A DNA stretch of 64,000 nt, from assembly GCF_900104245.1 (NCBI RefSeq), contig NZ_FMXN01000001.1, forward strand, positions 124,001-188,000, read 5' to 3'. Within the stretch, counting starts at the first letter, position 1. Each line of letters begins with the position of its first letter. This document shows positions 10,846-21,863 of the stretch, in pieces. The notes below the pieces were generated by a model that was given only the letters and a program-made list of their open reading frames with translations, was not told the origin of the DNA and ran no database searches. The translations under genes and the position numbers were made by a program. The stretch is from Pseudidiomarina indica. GTDB lineage: Bacteria > Pseudomonadota > Gammaproteobacteria > Enterobacterales > Alteromonadaceae.

Positions 10846-11496
10846 ATGCAATTCCATCATTTAATCAAACACACAGGAATGGGCCTGACCTTGTTGGTCG
10901 GACTTACCATTGCGACACCAAGTGCTGCCAATAATCAGGCAGAACGGCAGGTGCTGCTGGAGCGGTTAAACCAGCTCACCACCTTTGAAGCTGACTTTGC
11001 GCAGCAGGTAACCGATGCGCAGGGTGATGTGGTGCAACAGCTCCACGGTCATTTAGCCTTGGCTCGTCCAAATTTATTGCACTGGCAAACGGATGCGCCG
11101 GATGAAATGTTGATGATCGCCGATGGGCAAAATCTGTGGTATTACAACCCCTTTGTTGAGCAAGTCACTATTTACCAGCAAGACAATGCGGTGGCGCAAA
11201 GCCCCTTGTTATTATTGCTAGACGGCGCCAACGAAGCATGGGCTCATTATCAGGTGAAAGTTGAGGGCAATAGCTTTGCCTTGCAACCCTTACCGAGCGC
11301 TCCTAGTGCCCAGAGTTTGCAGTTGGTGTTTGCTGAGAACGGTTCTGCAGCGGAGTTAACTCGGATTTTATTGGATGATGGACAAGGGCAATTGAGCACC
11401 ATAACCTTGGAAAATGTGACACTGAATCAACCGCTCGACCCCCAGCTCTTCACCTTCAAGGTGCCGGAAGGAGTTGATGTGGATGACCAACGCTAA
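10846..11496 (+). CDS. lolA: outer-membrane lipoprotein carrier LolA
   Basis: 216 residues with a signal peptide ending near PSAAN, then the LolA fold ([38 protein letters not shown]). LolA shuttles lipoproteins through the periplasm from LolCDE to LolB. It starts 18 bases after ftsK and overlaps rarA by 14 bases, the standard ftsK-lolA-rarA arrangement. Confidence 0.95.
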   Translation: MQFHHLIKHTGMGLTLLVGLTIATPSAANNQAERQVLLERLNQLTTFEADFAQQVTDAQGDVVQQLHGHLALARPNLLHWQTDAPDEMLMIADGQNLWYYNPFVEQVTIYQQDNAVAQSPLLLLLDGANEAWAHYQVKVEGNSFALQPLPSAPSAQSLQLVFAENGSAAELTRILLDDGQGQLSTITLENVTLNQPLDPQLFTFKVPEGVDVDDQR

Positions 11497-12826
11497 CTTA
11501 GGGCTGGCACTGGAGCCGGATTTTCGGCCGTTAGCCGCGCGGATGCGACCGCGACAATTGCACGAATATATTGGGCAATCGCATTTATTAGCACCGGGCA
11601 AGCCGCTTTATGAAGCCATTGCGCGCGGTGTGTTGCACTCCATGATTTTATGGGGGCCGCCGGGCACCGGTAAAACCACGCTAGCGGAAATGGTTGCCCA
11701 AAGTGCGAATGCCCAGCTCGAGCGCATTAGTGCAGTCACCTCTGGGGTAAAAGAAATCCGTAGCGCGATAGAACGCGCCCAGCAACATGCACTCAGTCGG
11801 CAACAGCAAACCGTGTTATTTGTGGATGAAGTGCATCGCTTTAATAAAAGCCAACAAGATGCCTTTTTGCCCTACATTGAAGACGGCACCGTTATTTTTG
11901 TTGGGGCCACCACCGAAAACCCTGCGTTTGAACTCAATCATGCATTGTTATCTCGTACCCGCGCCTACCGTTTACAGCACCTCACTGAAGCCGAGCTTGA
12001 ACAAGTGGTGGCTACTGCGCTTACCGACTCGGAGCGGGGATTAGGGCAGCGGCAATTAACCTTAGCCCCGGATGCGCTGAAGTTTTTAATTTATGCGGCA
12101 GCAGGTGATGCCCGCCGTGCCCTTAATTTTTTAGAGATTTGCGCCGATGCCGTGACTGGCAACACCATTGAGGTGCAGCTGGTACAAGAGGCGGTTGGTC
12201 AACGTCATGCGGGCTTTGATAAGCAAGGTGACTGGTATTACGAACTGTTATCCGCCTTGCATAAGTCAGTCCGTGGTTCATCACCGGACGGAGCGCTTTA
12301 TTGGTATGCTCGTATTCTGCATGGTGGGGGCGACCCTTTGGTGGTGGCTCGGCGACTACTGGCCATTGCCTCTGAGGACATTGGCAATGCGGACCCTCGG
12401 GCCATTCAATTGGCGATGAACGCGTGGGATACGTTTACTCGGCTTGGCCCGGCAGAAGGGGAACGAGCCATTGCACAAGCGTTAATTTACTGTGCCATGG
12501 CACCGAAAAGTAATGCAGTTTATCAAGCCTTTAATCAAGCCAAGCAATTGGCTCAACAGTATCCAGACTTACCGGTGCCGAAACACCTAACCAATGCGCC
12601 CACGGCGCTTCATCGGGCCGAAGGTTACGGCGCAGATTATCGCTATGCTCATGATTATCCTCATGCATTTGTGGCCGGCGAGCGTTACTTACCCAGCGCG
12701 ATCGCTAATGTAACCTTGTACCAGCCCAATAACCGCGGGTTAGAGAAACAATTGCTCGATAAATTGAATTGGATGAACGAGCAACATCGCGCAAGCCCTT
12801 GGCAGCGAGAAGATGATGAGTCGTAG
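11483..12826 (+). CDS. rarA: replication-associated recombination protein RarA (MgsA)
   Basis: A 447-residue AAA+ ATPase with Walker A GPPGTGKT at 58-65, Walker [15 protein letters not shown] and the C-terminal tetramerisation region ([22 protein letters not shown]). It acts at stalled replication forks and resembles the clamp-loader family. In-frame TTG 11474 and ATG 11477 sit too close to AAGGAG (11468-11473); ATG 11483 has nine-base spacing and was chosen. Translation is probably coupled to the end of lolA. Confidence 0.94.
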   Translation: MTNANLGLALEPDFRPLAARMRPRQLHEYIGQSHLLAPGKPLYEAIARGVLHSMILWGPPGTGKTTLAEMVAQSANAQLERISAVTSGVKEIRSAIERAQQHALSRQQQTVLFVDEVHRFNKSQQDAFLPYIEDGTVIFVGATTENPAFELNHALLSRTRAYRLQHLTEAELEQVVATALTDSERGLGQRQLTLAPDALKFLIYAAAGDARRALNFLEICADAVTGNTIEVQLVQEAVGQRHAGFDKQGDWYYELLSALHKSVRGSSPDGALYWYARILHGGGDPLVVARRLLAIASEDIGNADPRAIQLAMNAWDTFTRLGPAEGERAIAQALIYCAMAPKSNAVYQAFNQAKQLAQQYPDLPVPKHLTNAPTALHRAEGYGADYRYAHDYPHAFVAGERYLPSAIANVTLYQPNNRGLEKQLLDKLNWMNEQHRASPWQREDDES

Positions 12827-12931
12827 TAACCCCATGAATTAATCGTGGGATGTGATTCCTTTTCTTGCTGTGAATCGTTAACATAACAGGCATTGTTTTA
12901 CTGGCACTTTCGTTAAAGTCATCACTTTTGA

Positions 12932-14242
<1,311 letters not shown>

Positions 14243-14249
14243 CAGGTTC

Positions 14250-14579
14250 TTAGATGCACTTTGCGGGCTTGGGCAAGCCCGCAATACGCGTTGCTTGTTT
14301 CGCTGGTCCTTTCGGAAATAACTGATACAAATAAAGGCTATTTCCTTTGTCGGCGCCCATACTCTGCGCCACTGCTTTCACCAGAACCCGCATGGCAGGG
14401 CTGGTATCATAAGTTTCGTAAAACTCCCGCACAAAATAAATCACTTCCCAATGGGCAGGGGTTAACTCAATCTGTTCCAGGCTTGCAATGTGCTCAGCTA
14501 ATGCAGGGCTCCAATCCCCATAGTGAGCCAAATACTCGTGCTCATCGGTCGCAAAGCTTTGTCCATCTACGATAAACAT
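14250..14579 (-). CDS. tusE: sulfurtransferase TusE (DsrC family)
   Basis: 109 residues from ATG 14579 (MFIVDGQSF), aligning end to end with E. coli TusE; the longer open frame is not supported. The family ending GLPKPAKCI keeps the penultimate cysteine that accepts persulfide from TusBCD and passes it to MnmA for 2-thiolation of U34 in tRNA. The start overlaps tusB by 13 bases. The DNA encoding LPKPAK forms a perfect 11-bp inverted repeat (14261-14284) just past the serS stop; codon choice may partly explain it. Confidence 0.93.
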   Translation of the reverse strand: MFIVDGQSFATDEHEYLAHYGDWSPALAEHIASLEQIELTPAHWEVIYFVREFYETYDTSPAMRVLVKAVAQSMGADKGNSLYLYQLFPKGPAKQATRIAGLPKPAKCI

Positions 14580-14893
14580 GTGTGATCCCATACTTGGTAA
14601 GTGGTTGCTGTTAAAGTTAACTCCACCCAACGAGCAGCGCCGAGTTGAATCACCCCAGCAGGTAATGTTTGCAGGCCCAGCAAGGCAACTTCTTGTTGCA
14701 ACGCATAAGCCGGAAAGGGGAGCTGCGCGAGTCGTTCAGGCTCCTCGCAAACCGCTAACAGTGCTTGTTCACTGAGAATCAGGGTTACTGATTGCTCAAG
14801 CCAGGGCATTAGCCATTGCGGCTCGGGCCACTGGCGTACGAATAGCACATGTTGGCTTGACGGTGTGGTGGTTGTCGAAGCAGTGTCAATCAT
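14567..14893 (-). CDS. tusB: sulfur relay protein TusB (DsrH family)
   Basis: 108 residues from ATG 14893. The C-terminal block WVELTLTATTYQVW matches the TusB ending VRLTVKHSSQMAW; the N-terminal half is weakly conserved, as usual. TusB forms the TusBCD hexamer that relays sulfur from TusA to TusE. It lies four bases after tusC. The called open frame is 21 codons longer, but that extension resembles nothing in the family. Confidence 0.8.
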   Translation of the reverse strand: MIDTASTTTTPSSQHVLFVRQWPEPQWLMPWLEQSVTLILSEQALLAVCEEPERLAQLPFPAYALQQEVALLGLQTLPAGVIQLGAARWVELTLTATTYQVWDHTCLS

Positions 14894-14897
14894 AGGT

Positions 14898-15245
14898 TTA
14901 ATAGACCAATACTTGATGAAACGCGGCGATGCGTTGGGCCCACTCTTGGGGCTCAATGATTTCGATTGGTAAGATGAAGTCCTCAGCGGTTAATTGCTGG
15001 TGGACCAGTTCATCCCGACGGACCCAAGGCTTAGGGCAATCGAATAGCTCCAACAGCCCATACCGCTTATGCAATGAACGCTGTTGTTGCTGTGCATCAT
15101 AGCCGTAACAACAGTGCCGCAAACCCATCCCAGTCAAAATTAACTGTGGATTGAGATCATGACTGGCCAGGGCCAGCAGCAGGTCTTGGCCGAGCCAGGT
15201 GGAAACTGAGTCTTCTGTCTGGGTTTGAATAATCGCGATGGTCAT
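14898..15245 (-). CDS. tusC: sulfur relay protein TusC (DsrF family)
   Basis: 115 residues with the DsrE/F fold pattern (LGQDLLLALASHDLNPQLIL) and the KRYGLLELFDCPKPWVR segment seen in TusC. It is a structural subunit of TusBCD. It is ten bases from tusD and four from tusB, so it is clearly part of one operon with them. Confidence 0.87.
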   Translation of the reverse strand: MTIAIIQTQTEDSVSTWLGQDLLLALASHDLNPQLILTGMGLRHCCYGYDAQQQQRSLHKRYGLLELFDCPKPWVRRDELVHQQLTAEDFILPIEIIEPQEWAQRIAAFHQVLVY

Positions 15246-15255
15246 AACAGCTCGA

Positions 15256-15624
15256 TTAAAATTGAATCACTCGGTCCACCCGAGCGACTGCTTGCGAAAA
15301 CTCTGTGAGTCCCCCCGCGGTAAATAGCGGTGGCAATTGCTCTGTATCCAATTGATAGTGAGTTTCAGCATAGGTTGGGCACACCACCAATGGAATTTGG
15401 TGTTGTTGAGCAAGGTGTTGCCATTGCTCGATTAACGTCGCCGCTTCCGGTGACTCAGGGGCTGCAGCGTGTAATACGGCTTCCCCATAAAAGAAAATCA
15501 TTTCAATGCGATGGCCCGATACAAGCGCAGCCTGCGCGTAGTGATACGCTAACAGGCTGCGATAATGGGCGGGGGCGTCAGCAGCAGGTGCTGCATGCAG
15601 TGCTAAAACAAGGGTCGCCACCAT
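15256..15624 (-). CDS. tusD: sulfurtransferase TusD (DsrE family)
   Basis: 122 residues. The DsrE-type pattern includes HRIEMIFFYGEAVLHA and the cysteine in PLVVCPTYAE, in the position of the catalytic cysteine of E. coli TusD that receives persulfide. AAGGAA precedes the ATG. It is followed in order by tusC, tusB and tusE, putting the whole relay downstream of yccA, an arrangement also seen in Pseudomonas. Confidence 0.9.
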   Translation of the reverse strand: MVATLVLALHAAPAADAPAHYRSLLAYHYAQAALVSGHRIEMIFFYGEAVLHAAAPESPEAATLIEQWQHLAQQHQIPLVVCPTYAETHYQLDTEQLPPLFTAGGLTEFSQAVARVDRVIQF

Positions 15625-15637
15625 GGTTCCTTATGAA

Positions 15638-16312
15638 TTACTCGTCACCACCAAAGGCCATCAAAATGTTCAGTAAGCTGACAAAGATGTTGTAGATGGA
15701 CACATACAAGGTGACTGTTGCCAGAATGTAGTTGCGCTCTCCACCGTTAATGATGGCACTGGTTTGCATTAAGATTGCGCCCGCAGAGAACAGCATAAAC
15801 AAGGCAGATAAGGTTAAGTTTAGCGCCGGAATGTTGAGGAATAGGTTGGCAACAAAAGCAACCAGAACCACCACAAACAAGGCCATCATCATGCCACCTA
15901 AAAAGGACATATCTTTTTTAGTGGTGAGAACATAGGCAGAGAGGGCAAAGAAAATAAGCGCCGTTCCGCCTAAGGCAGTCATAATGATCTCGTTACCGGC
16001 AGGACCGATAGCGCTAATCATGCCTAAGATTGGGCCTAAGGTGTATCCCATAAAGCCGGTAAGAGCAAACACCGACAGTAGACCTGAGCTGCTGTTGGCC
16101 GTTTTATGAACTAAAAACAGTAAGCCGTAAAAACCCACTAAAGTTAGAATGAGCCCAGGGTGAGGCAAATTCATGCTCGCTGCTAAGAATGCGGTAAGAG
16201 CACTGAATGCCAGTGTCATGCCGAGCAGCATATAGGTATTACGTAATACTTTATTGGTTTGTAATACCGATTCAGCCTGGTGCGTTCTCGAAAGGTGAGT
16301 TTGGTGACTCAT
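15638..16312 (-). CDS. yccA: Bax inhibitor-1 family membrane protein YccA
   Basis: 224 residues from ATG 16312, chosen over ATG 16324 because GGAG lies six bases upstream of it. Seven hydrophobic segments and the BI-1 pattern ([20 protein letters not shown] at the N-terminus) are present. E. coli YccA is a substrate and modulator of the FtsH protease in the inner membrane. It heads the tus operon with a 14-base gap; in E. coli it is likewise next to tusE. Confidence 0.9.
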   Translation of the reverse strand: MSHQTHLSRTHQAESVLQTNKVLRNTYMLLGMTLAFSALTAFLAASMNLPHPGLILTLVGFYGLLFLVHKTANSSSGLLSVFALTGFMGYTLGPILGMISAIGPAGNEIIMTALGGTALIFFALSAYVLTTKKDMSFLGGMMMALFVVVLVAFVANLFLNIPALNLTLSALFMLFSAGAILMQTSAIINGGERNYILATVTLYVSIYNIFVSLLNILMAFGGDE

Positions 16313-16476
16313 ATAATTCTCCATTGTGTTCTATTGAACGTTTGGTTTTACTAATTGCTACCTTCAAGTGTACCTTATAAATAAGGGGGAAGGGTATTGT
16401 TTTCAAGTGATACAAGCTATTGATTGTACAAATTGTCTAAAATGCCAGCAAACAAACTCAAGATTGAAAATTTTGC

Positions 16477-16505
16477 TTTACAAGCGCGATTTAGCTCATT
16501 ATCAT
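16477..16505 (+). promoter_or_regulatory. promoter of tRNA-Ser
   Basis: TTTACA (16477-16482), a 17-base spacer and TATCAT (16500-16505) lie 35 bases before the mature tRNA. Confidence 0.6.
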
Positions 16506-16516
16506 TCGCTTCGTTG

Positions 16517-16534
16517 TTAAGGGGCACCCCTTAA
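16517..16534 (+). repeat. palindrome in the tRNA-Ser leader
   Basis: TTAAGGGG-CA-CCCCTTAA is a perfect 8-bp inverted repeat. It starts just after the expected transcription start and six bases before the tRNA. It could form a hairpin in the precursor or serve as an operator. Confidence 0.5.
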
Positions 16535-16540
16535 GACCAC

Positions 16541-16633
<93 letters not shown>

Positions 16634-16643
16634 TTATTCCAAG

Positions 16644-16672
16644 AACCCGCTCCCATGAGCGGGTTTTTTCGT
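16644..16672 (+). terminator. terminator after tRNA-Ser
   Basis: The stem AACCCGCTC / GAGCGGGTT with a four-base loop is followed by TTTTCGTTTT, 11 bases after the tRNA end. Confidence 0.85.
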
Positions 16673-16763
16673 TTTGGTCTCGCCACAGTCAATGCTATCA
16701 TCTGGTCATACCTGTTGTGCTTGGTAACAAGCAACCGAATCATTCTAATAAAAAAGGTGTGCC

Positions 16764-17564
16764 ATGACTTTATTTAGTGACGTCCTCGCTTCGATCACGT
16801 CTTCCCCTGACCAAACCATTCAACTGCCCACTGGCTGGGGGCAGGGCCGCGCGTTATTTGGTGGAATTACTGCCGCCATTGCTTGGCAACATGCCCAGTA
16901 TGGTGTCGCGCCAGAACAACACTTGCATAGTTTTACGGTCTCTTTTGTTGCCCCCGTGCAAGCTGGACCGGTTCAATTGCAACGGCGTGTGCTGCGTGAG
17001 GGGAGCAACGTGACCCAAATTAGCGTTGAGTTCATCCAAGCAGGAGCCGTCGTGTTAGCCGCTCTGGCTACTTATGGTAAGGCGCGGCCTTCAGCAGTGC
17101 AGGTACAGAATACGCCATCACCTCAAATTCCGCCGGTGGAACAAGCCCTCAAATTTCCTCCAATTGCAGCTTCGTTACTTCCCGAGTTTACGCAATTCTT
17201 TGATTATGCGATCACGGTGGGTGGATTACCGTTTAGTGGCGTGAAAAGTAACGAATTTGGCGGTTGGATGCGCTTTAAGCACGAACAGCACCCCATCACC
17301 ATTGGTCTGTTGCTCGGTTTGGTGGATGCGTGGCCTCCGGCAGTACTCATGCATTTAACCACGCCTTGTCCGGCCAGCTCATTAACCTGGACCATTGAGT
17401 TCCCAGCGCCGTTACCAGAGACCGCGTCAAGTCATGACTGGTGGCAATATCGAGCCATAATCGACCATGCTGCTGATGGTTACGGACATACTCAAGCGCA
17501 TATCTGGGATGCGAAAAATCGTTTGGTAGCAATAAGTCGACAAACCGTCACAGTGTTTGGCTAA
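16764..17564 (+). CDS. acyl-CoA thioesterase-like protein (TesB-type double hotdog)
   Basis: 266 residues. An N-terminal hotdog half has WGQGRALFGGITAAIAWQHA, the substrate-binding helix region of the 4HBT_3/TesB-like family, and the C-terminal half ends DGYGHTQAHIWDAKNRLVA. Proteins of this type hydrolyse acyl-CoA thioesters; chain-length preference cannot be read from the sequence. An AAGG-like site precedes the ATG. It stands alone between tRNA-Ser and the uvrY-like gene. The family is well supported; the physiological role is not. Confidence 0.8.
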   Translation: MTLFSDVLASITSSPDQTIQLPTGWGQGRALFGGITAAIAWQHAQYGVAPEQHLHSFTVSFVAPVQAGPVQLQRRVLREGSNVTQISVEFIQAGAVVLAALATYGKARPSAVQVQNTPSPQIPPVEQALKFPPIAASLLPEFTQFFDYAITVGGLPFSGVKSNEFGGWMRFKHEQHPITIGLLLGLVDAWPPAVLMHLTTPCPASSLTWTIEFPAPLPETASSHDWWQYRAIIDHAADGYGHTQAHIWDAKNRLVAISRQTVTVFG

Positions 17565-17714
17565 TTACCTCCTTACTTTGTAAGCATTATCGTAACTTAA
17601 TGTATTTACTGAATTTCTTGTTGAATTAATTCGAGGGATGGGTCATACAATAGGCACTTAGTGAATGGTTCGCTAAGTGCTGTATACAAAATAGTGCAAG
17701 AAAAAGGAGTCGAT

Positions 17715-18377
17715 ATGACTGACTTTATCATTGCAGTACCGGGTGACATTTTGCGTGCCGGAATGGAAGCAACAGTGAGCTCGTTGAATGATAGCTACCA
17801 AATCGTAGCAAGTGTTGCCACGTTAAATCAGTTACGTGATGCAGTTAAACAACATCCCTTTGCAACCGTTGTATTACACAGTCGACTTGCAGGTGATGGA
17901 ACAATTGACGGGTGGCGCAGGTTGAATCAGCGCTACAATGACCTCCAAGTCATCCTCTGGTGTGAAAGTTTCCAAGATGTTTTAGATTTTCAATATAACA
18001 CCTCTCAAGTGGATGGCTTCTTAATGGCAAATGCCAGTTACAGTGAACTGGAACAAGCCTGCCGCAATATCAGCAAAGGGCGGATGTATGTCGCCTCAGG
18101 TGTGGCCGAGTATTTGGCAAAAAATCCGCGTTCTCAAACGTTTCGAGATCTATTAGGTGCGTTGAGTAAACGGGAGTTACAGGTTGCTCAAATGATTGGC
18201 CGCGGCGTTCGGGTTGCTGATATTGCCAAGCACCTAAACATTAGTAGTAAAACCGTCAATACCTTCAGGTATCGAATTTTTTACAAGCTTGGGATTAGTG
18301 GAGATGTCGCTTTGGCGCATCTTGCGATAAAATCAGGGCTGGTAGAACTCGAAACTGAATATAGGCATGGTCAATAA
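17715..18377 (+). CDS. UvrY/GacA-like LuxR-type regulator with a degenerate receiver
   Basis: 220 residues from ATG 17715, five bases behind AAGGAG; the open frame to 17661 is unsupported. It aligns without gaps to E. coli UvrY at the N-terminus (RAG at 14-16 in both) and keeps a good C-terminal LuxR HTH ([46 protein letters not shown]). Position before uvrC and pgsA confirms orthology. The receiver has lost the acidic pair (now V8, P9), the phosphoacceptor (now S56), the conserved Thr (now Cys) and the Lys (now Ala). It cannot be a conventional phosphorylation-driven regulator. Confidence 0.88.
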   Translation: MTDFIIAVPGDILRAGMEATVSSLNDSYQIVASVATLNQLRDAVKQHPFATVVLHSRLAGDGTIDGWRRLNQRYNDLQVILWCESFQDVLDFQYNTSQVDGFLMANASYSELEQACRNISKGRMYVASGVAEYLAKNPRSQTFRDLLGALSKRELQVAQMIGRGVRVADIAKHLNISSKTVNTFRYRIFYKLGISGDVALAHLAIKSGLVELETEYRHGQ

Positions 18378-20235
18378 ATCCCACTTTAATCCAAAACACT
18401 TTACAAAGCATTTGACTCATCAACCCGGCGTATACCGAATGTATGACGAGACAGGTGAGGTGATTTATGTGGGGAAGGCGAAGGACTTGAAACGGCGTGT
18501 CAGTAGTTATTTTCGTAAAAATATTGACACGCCGAAAACTCAAGCCTTAGTGAAACAAATTGCTGCTATGGATGTAACGGTGACCAATACGGAAGCCGAA
18601 GCCCTCATTCTTGAAAATAACTTCATCAAGAAATACCGTCCGCGATACAACGTGTTACTGCGAGACGATAAATCGTACCCCTATTTATTGATCAGTGATC
18701 ATCCCCATCCAAGAATTGCCTTCCACCGCGGTGCTCGCCGCGAAAAAGGGGAGTATTTTGGGCCATTCCCGAACGGTGTCGCCGTGCGTGAAAGCTTACG
18801 GCTGCTGCAAAAGCTATTTCCGGTTCGCCAGTGTGAAGATTCGTATTATCGAGCCCGTAGTCGACCCTGTTTGCAGTATCAGCTAAAACGCTGTTTAGCG
18901 CCATGTGTTGAAGGGTTCTGCACACCAGCCGAATATCAAGAGCAAGTGGACTTAGCCAAAGCCTTCTTGCGAGGCAAAAACCAACAAGTGATTGATCAGT
19001 TGGTGGAGCGCATGGAGCAGGCCAGTCAAGCGTTGGATTTTGAACGGGCAGCCCGCTTCCGTGATCAAATTATTGCCATGCGCAAGGTGCAAGAACGGAA
19101 TGCCGTGACCGGTAATCAACAAGAGCTGGATGTGATCGGATTTGCCCGCCAAGGTGGTGTTGCCGTGGTGCATATGCTGTTTATTCGAGACGGTGGCGTG
19201 CAGGGCAGTCGAAGTTATTATCCGAAAGTGCCGCACAATACCGACGATGGCGAAATCTTACAGGCGTTTATTTTCCAATATTACTTGAATGATCAGGTAG
19301 AGCGGCGATTGCCGCCGGAAATTATTTTACCGGAGCTCAATGATTTGAGCTTGTTCGATGCGGATCATGAACTCGCCGTGTTAGAACAAGCACTGGCGCA
19401 AAAAGTCCGCCTCACCAATCAAGTTCGAGGGGAACGCAAGCAATACCAAATATTGGCGCAAAAGAACGCATTGAACGCCTTAGAAGGGCGAATGAATCAA
19501 GAAAACATGATGTTGATGCGGTTTCAACACTTGGCCGAAGTGCTGGACCTTGATGCACCACCGCAGCGGCTCGAATGTTTCGATATTAGTCATACCATGG
19601 GGCAGGAGACTGTCGCTTCTTGTGTGGTGTTTGATCAGCAAGGGCCGAAAAAGTCCGATTATCGCCGATACAATATTAAAGGAATTACTCCTGGCGACGA
19701 CTATGCCGCTATGGCCCAGGCATTACAGCGCCGCTTTGAGCCGCTGTTGGCACAAGACCCAACTCAGGTGGTGATGCCTGATATACTATTTATTGATGGT
19801 GGTAAGGGGCAATTAGCCCAAGCAGAAACCTTTTTCGCGCAGAGGGAAACAACCACCTCGCTGAAGGCACCGCTCTTAATTGGTGTGGCCAAAGGTGAAT
19901 CACGCAAACCTGGCTTAGAAACCCTGATTTTAGCCGGGAACCATGCCACCTTGCCGTTGAGTGCCGATGCTCCGGCGTTGCATCTCATTCAACATATTCG
20001 AGATGAGTCGCATCGCTTTGCCATCACCGGGCATCGTCAGCGGCGCGCAAAAGTTAGACGAACGTCACGTTTGGAAGAAATTCCGGGCATTGGCGTGAAG
20101 CGGCGGCAAAAATTATTGCAAAATCTAGGTGGATTACAGGAAGTGAAACAGGCTAGTATTGAGCAACTTACTGCAGTACCAGGAATTAGTCGCGAGCTTG
20201 CTGAAAAAATTTACTACGCATTTCGTGACGAGTAG
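18367..20235 (+). CDS. uvrC: excinuclease ABC subunit C
   Basis: 622 residues. An N-terminal GIY-YIG nuclease domain ([19 protein letters not shown]), a UVR motif near residue 205-240, the RNase H-like second nuclease domain ([22 protein letters not shown]) and C-terminal helix-hairpin-helix motifs are all present. It makes both incisions in nucleotide excision repair with UvrAB. It overlaps the preceding regulator gene by 11 bases, the conserved uvrY-uvrC coupling. Confidence 0.97.
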   Translation: MVNKSHFNPKHFTKHLTHQPGVYRMYDETGEVIYVGKAKDLKRRVSSYFRKNIDTPKTQALVKQIAAMDVTVTNTEAEALILENNFIKKYRPRYNVLLRDDKSYPYLLISDHPHPRIAFHRGARREKGEYFGPFPNGVAVRESLRLLQKLFPVRQCEDSYYRARSRPCLQYQLKRCLAPCVEGFCTPAEYQEQVDLAKAFLRGKNQQVIDQLVERMEQASQALDFERAARFRDQIIAMRKVQERNAVTGNQQELDVIGFARQGGVAVVHMLFIRDGGVQGSRSYYPKVPHNTDDGEILQAFIFQYYLNDQVERRLPPEIILPELNDLSLFDADHELAVLEQALAQKVRLTNQVRGERKQYQILAQKNALNALEGRMNQENMMLMRFQHLAEVLDLDAPPQRLECFDISHTMGQETVASCVVFDQQGPKKSDYRRYNIKGITPGDDYAAMAQALQRRFEPLLAQDPTQVVMPDILFIDGGKGQLAQAETFFAQRETTTSLKAPLLIGVAKGESRKPGLETLILAGNHATLPLSADAPALHLIQHIRDESHRFAITGHRQRRAKVRRTSRLEEIPGIGVKRRQKLLQNLGGLQEVKQASIEQLTAVPGISRELAEKIYYAFRDE

Positions 20236-20249
20236 AGGACAGAGTACCT

Positions 20250-20795
20250 ATGTGGAATATCCCCAACCTTTTAACGTGTTTCCGGATTTTATTAATTCCA
20301 GTTTTTTTATTAATTTATTATTTACCAGGGCCGGAAGCACATTTTTGGGCAGCTTTTGTGTTTGCAATCGCGGGGATCACCGACGCACTTGATGGTTGGG
20401 TGGCTCGTCGCTTTAATCAATTTACTAAATTTGGCGCCTTTCTTGACCCCGTCGCGGACAAAGTGATGGTGGCCGCATCATTGGTGGTGATTGTTGAACA
20501 TTACGCTACCTGGTGGATTAGTATTCCTGCTTTAACCATTATTAGTCGTGAGCTGGTTATTTCAGCGTTACGTGAATGGATGGCACAAATTGGCCGCCAA
20601 GAACAAGTGAAGGTGTCGAACCTCGGAAAATATAAAACAATCGCTCAAATGGTGGCTATCGGGGGCTTAATTTGGGAAGCGAATACTTTTGTTATAGTGA
20701 CTTCAACGGTTCTTCTGTATTTGGCATTCGTACTAACGGTTTGGTCCATGTGGGAATATTTGCGCGCGGCATGGGTAGATTTGAGTCAAGTTTAA
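20250..20795 (+). CDS. pgsA: CDP-diacylglycerol-glycerol-3-phosphate 3-phosphatidyltransferase
   Basis: 181 residues with multiple membrane helices and the CDP-alcohol phosphotransferase signature DALDGWVAR...GAFLDPVADK. It makes phosphatidylglycerol phosphate, the committed step to phosphatidylglycerol and cardiolipin. AGAGGA precedes the ATG. It follows uvrC by 14 bases and is followed by the Gly-Cys-Leu tRNA operon, as in E. coli. Confidence 0.96.
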   Translation: MWNIPNLLTCFRILLIPVFLLIYYLPGPEAHFWAAFVFAIAGITDALDGWVARRFNQFTKFGAFLDPVADKVMVAASLVVIVEHYATWWISIPALTIISRELVISALREWMAQIGRQEQVKVSNLGKYKTIAQMVAIGGLIWEANTFVIVTSTVLLYLAFVLTVWSMWEYLRAAWVDLSQV

Positions 20796-20844
20796 CCAAT
20801 CTGGATTAAAAATAAGCAAACGAACGCTTTCTTGCAAAAAATCA

Positions 20845-20872
20845 TTGACCTGAGCGAAATAGACAGTAGAAT
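20845..20872 (+). promoter_or_regulatory. promoter of the tRNA Gly-Cys-Leu operon
   Basis: TTGACC (20845-20850), a 16-base spacer and TAGAAT (20867-20872) are followed by a G+C-rich discriminator GCGC, typical of stringently controlled stable-RNA promoters. Confidence 0.7.
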
Positions 20873-20887
20873 GCGCATGCACTGGAT

Positions 20888-20963
20888 GCGGGAATAGCTC
20901 AGCTGGTAGAGCACAACCTTGCCAAGGTTGGGGTCGCGAGTTCGAATCTCGTTTCCCGCTCCA
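20888..20963 (+). tRNA. glyW: tRNA-Gly (anticodon GCC)
   Basis: 76 bases with encoded CCA. The acceptor GCGGGAA pairs with TTCCCGC; the anticodon loop reads TTGCCAA. It is the first gene of the three-tRNA operon downstream of pgsA. Confidence 0.96.
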
Positions 20964-20971
20964 ATCTTGAA

Positions 20972-21045
20972 GGCGGGTTGGCAGAATGGCTATGCAGCGG
21001 ATTGCAAATCCGTGGATCTCGGTTCGACTCCGGGACCCGCCTCCA
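20972..21045 (+). tRNA. cysT: tRNA-Cys (anticodon GCA)
   Basis: 74 bases with encoded CCA. The acceptor GGCGGGT pairs with ACCCGCC; the anticodon loop reads TTGCAAA. It lies eight bases after tRNA-Gly. Confidence 0.96.
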
Positions 21046-21081
21046 CAAGATTGAAAAACCTCAGGCAATGCATTTCGATAT

Positions 21082-21168
21082 GCCCGGGTGGTGAAATAGG
21101 TAGACACAAGGGATTTAAAATCCCTCGCTGGCAACAGCGTGCCGGTTCGAGTCCGGCCCCGGGCACCA
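21082..21168 (+). tRNA. leuZ: tRNA-Leu (anticodon UAA)
   Basis: 87 bases, class II, with encoded CCA. The acceptor GCCCGGG pairs with CCCGGGC; the anticodon loop reads TTTAAAA. The gly-cys-leu order is identical to E. coli glyW-cysT-leuZ. I see no clear terminator after it. Confidence 0.96.
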
Positions 21169-21231
21169 CTTCTTATACGAATAAAATCAACACGTTAACT
21201 AACCACAAGCACTCTAACCTTAAAAGAACGC

Positions 21232-21579
21232 TTACTTTTCATTAAGGTCGTCAATTTGCTTTTGGCGACGCACGCGGTAGACAGCAGCTCGCATGACCAT
21301 CATGGCGCCAAGTGGGGCGGTTAGGAAAACAAATGCAGTGATTAATAGCTCATGAATCACGAGCCGCTGTGAGGTGCTAGTGAAGAGAATCATGGAAGCG
21401 AAGAGAATCGCTCCAGTACCTAAGGTAATGGTAATGGCAGGGCCATGGATGCGTTGAAAGAAATCACGCAGCCTGAGCAGGCCTAGGGTGCCGATCACAA
21501 TGATGACACTGCCCAGCAAGAGAAAGAAGATAACTAGCGCTGCTGCCCAGTTTGGGATGTCGTTGGCCATGTTCATCAT
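21232..21579 (-). CDS. mnhG: Mrp Na+/H+ antiporter subunit G
   Basis: 115 residues with three membrane helices and the MnhG/PhaG pattern GTLGLLRLRDFFQRIHGPAITITLG. It is the last gene of the operon and overlaps mnhF by four bases. Subunit G is a small part of the membrane module that complements MrpA and MrpD. The internal ATG codons at 21576 and 21570 are alternative starts. Confidence 0.93.
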   Translation of the reverse strand: MMNMANDIPNWAAALVIFFLLLGSVIIVIGTLGLLRLRDFFQRIHGPAITITLGTGAILFASMILFTSTSQRLVIHELLITAFVFLTAPLGAMMVMRAAVYRVRRQKQIDDLNEK

Positions 21580-21854
21580 TCGATAATTTCTCCTCGCATT
21601 AAGAACTTTGCTAACCCCATGGTGGATACAAACCCGGTCAGGGCAATCAACAATGCCACCTCAAAATAGATGAGGCTGCCAAATAGCATGCCAAGCAATA
21701 AAATAAATATCATGATACACATCCACAGTGTGTCGAGTGCAAGTACGCGATCTTGCGCGGTAGGGCCTAGCAATAAGCGAATACCACAAAACACAATGGC
21801 CAGCATGGTGCTGAACAGTGCAATATAAAGCGAAATTTCTAATGCCAGTTTCAT
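21576..21854 (-). CDS. mnhF: Mrp Na+/H+ antiporter subunit F
   Basis: 92 residues with three membrane helices and the family segment GPTAQDRVLALDTLW. MrpF is implicated in ion passage at the MrpA/F/G interface of the complex. It lies nine bases after mnhE. Confidence 0.93.
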   Translation of the reverse strand: MKLALEISLYIALFSTMLAIVFCGIRLLLGPTAQDRVLALDTLWMCIMIFILLLGMLFGSLIYFEVALLIALTGFVSTMGLAKFLMRGEIIE

Positions 21855-21863
21855 ATCATGCCT

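Noticed and set aside
14261-14284. Perfect 11-bp inverted repeat as a dedicated serS terminator
   Set aside because: It is the coding sequence for LPKPAK of tusE, where codon constraint can create the repeat, and no T-run follows. Recorded in the tusE entry only.
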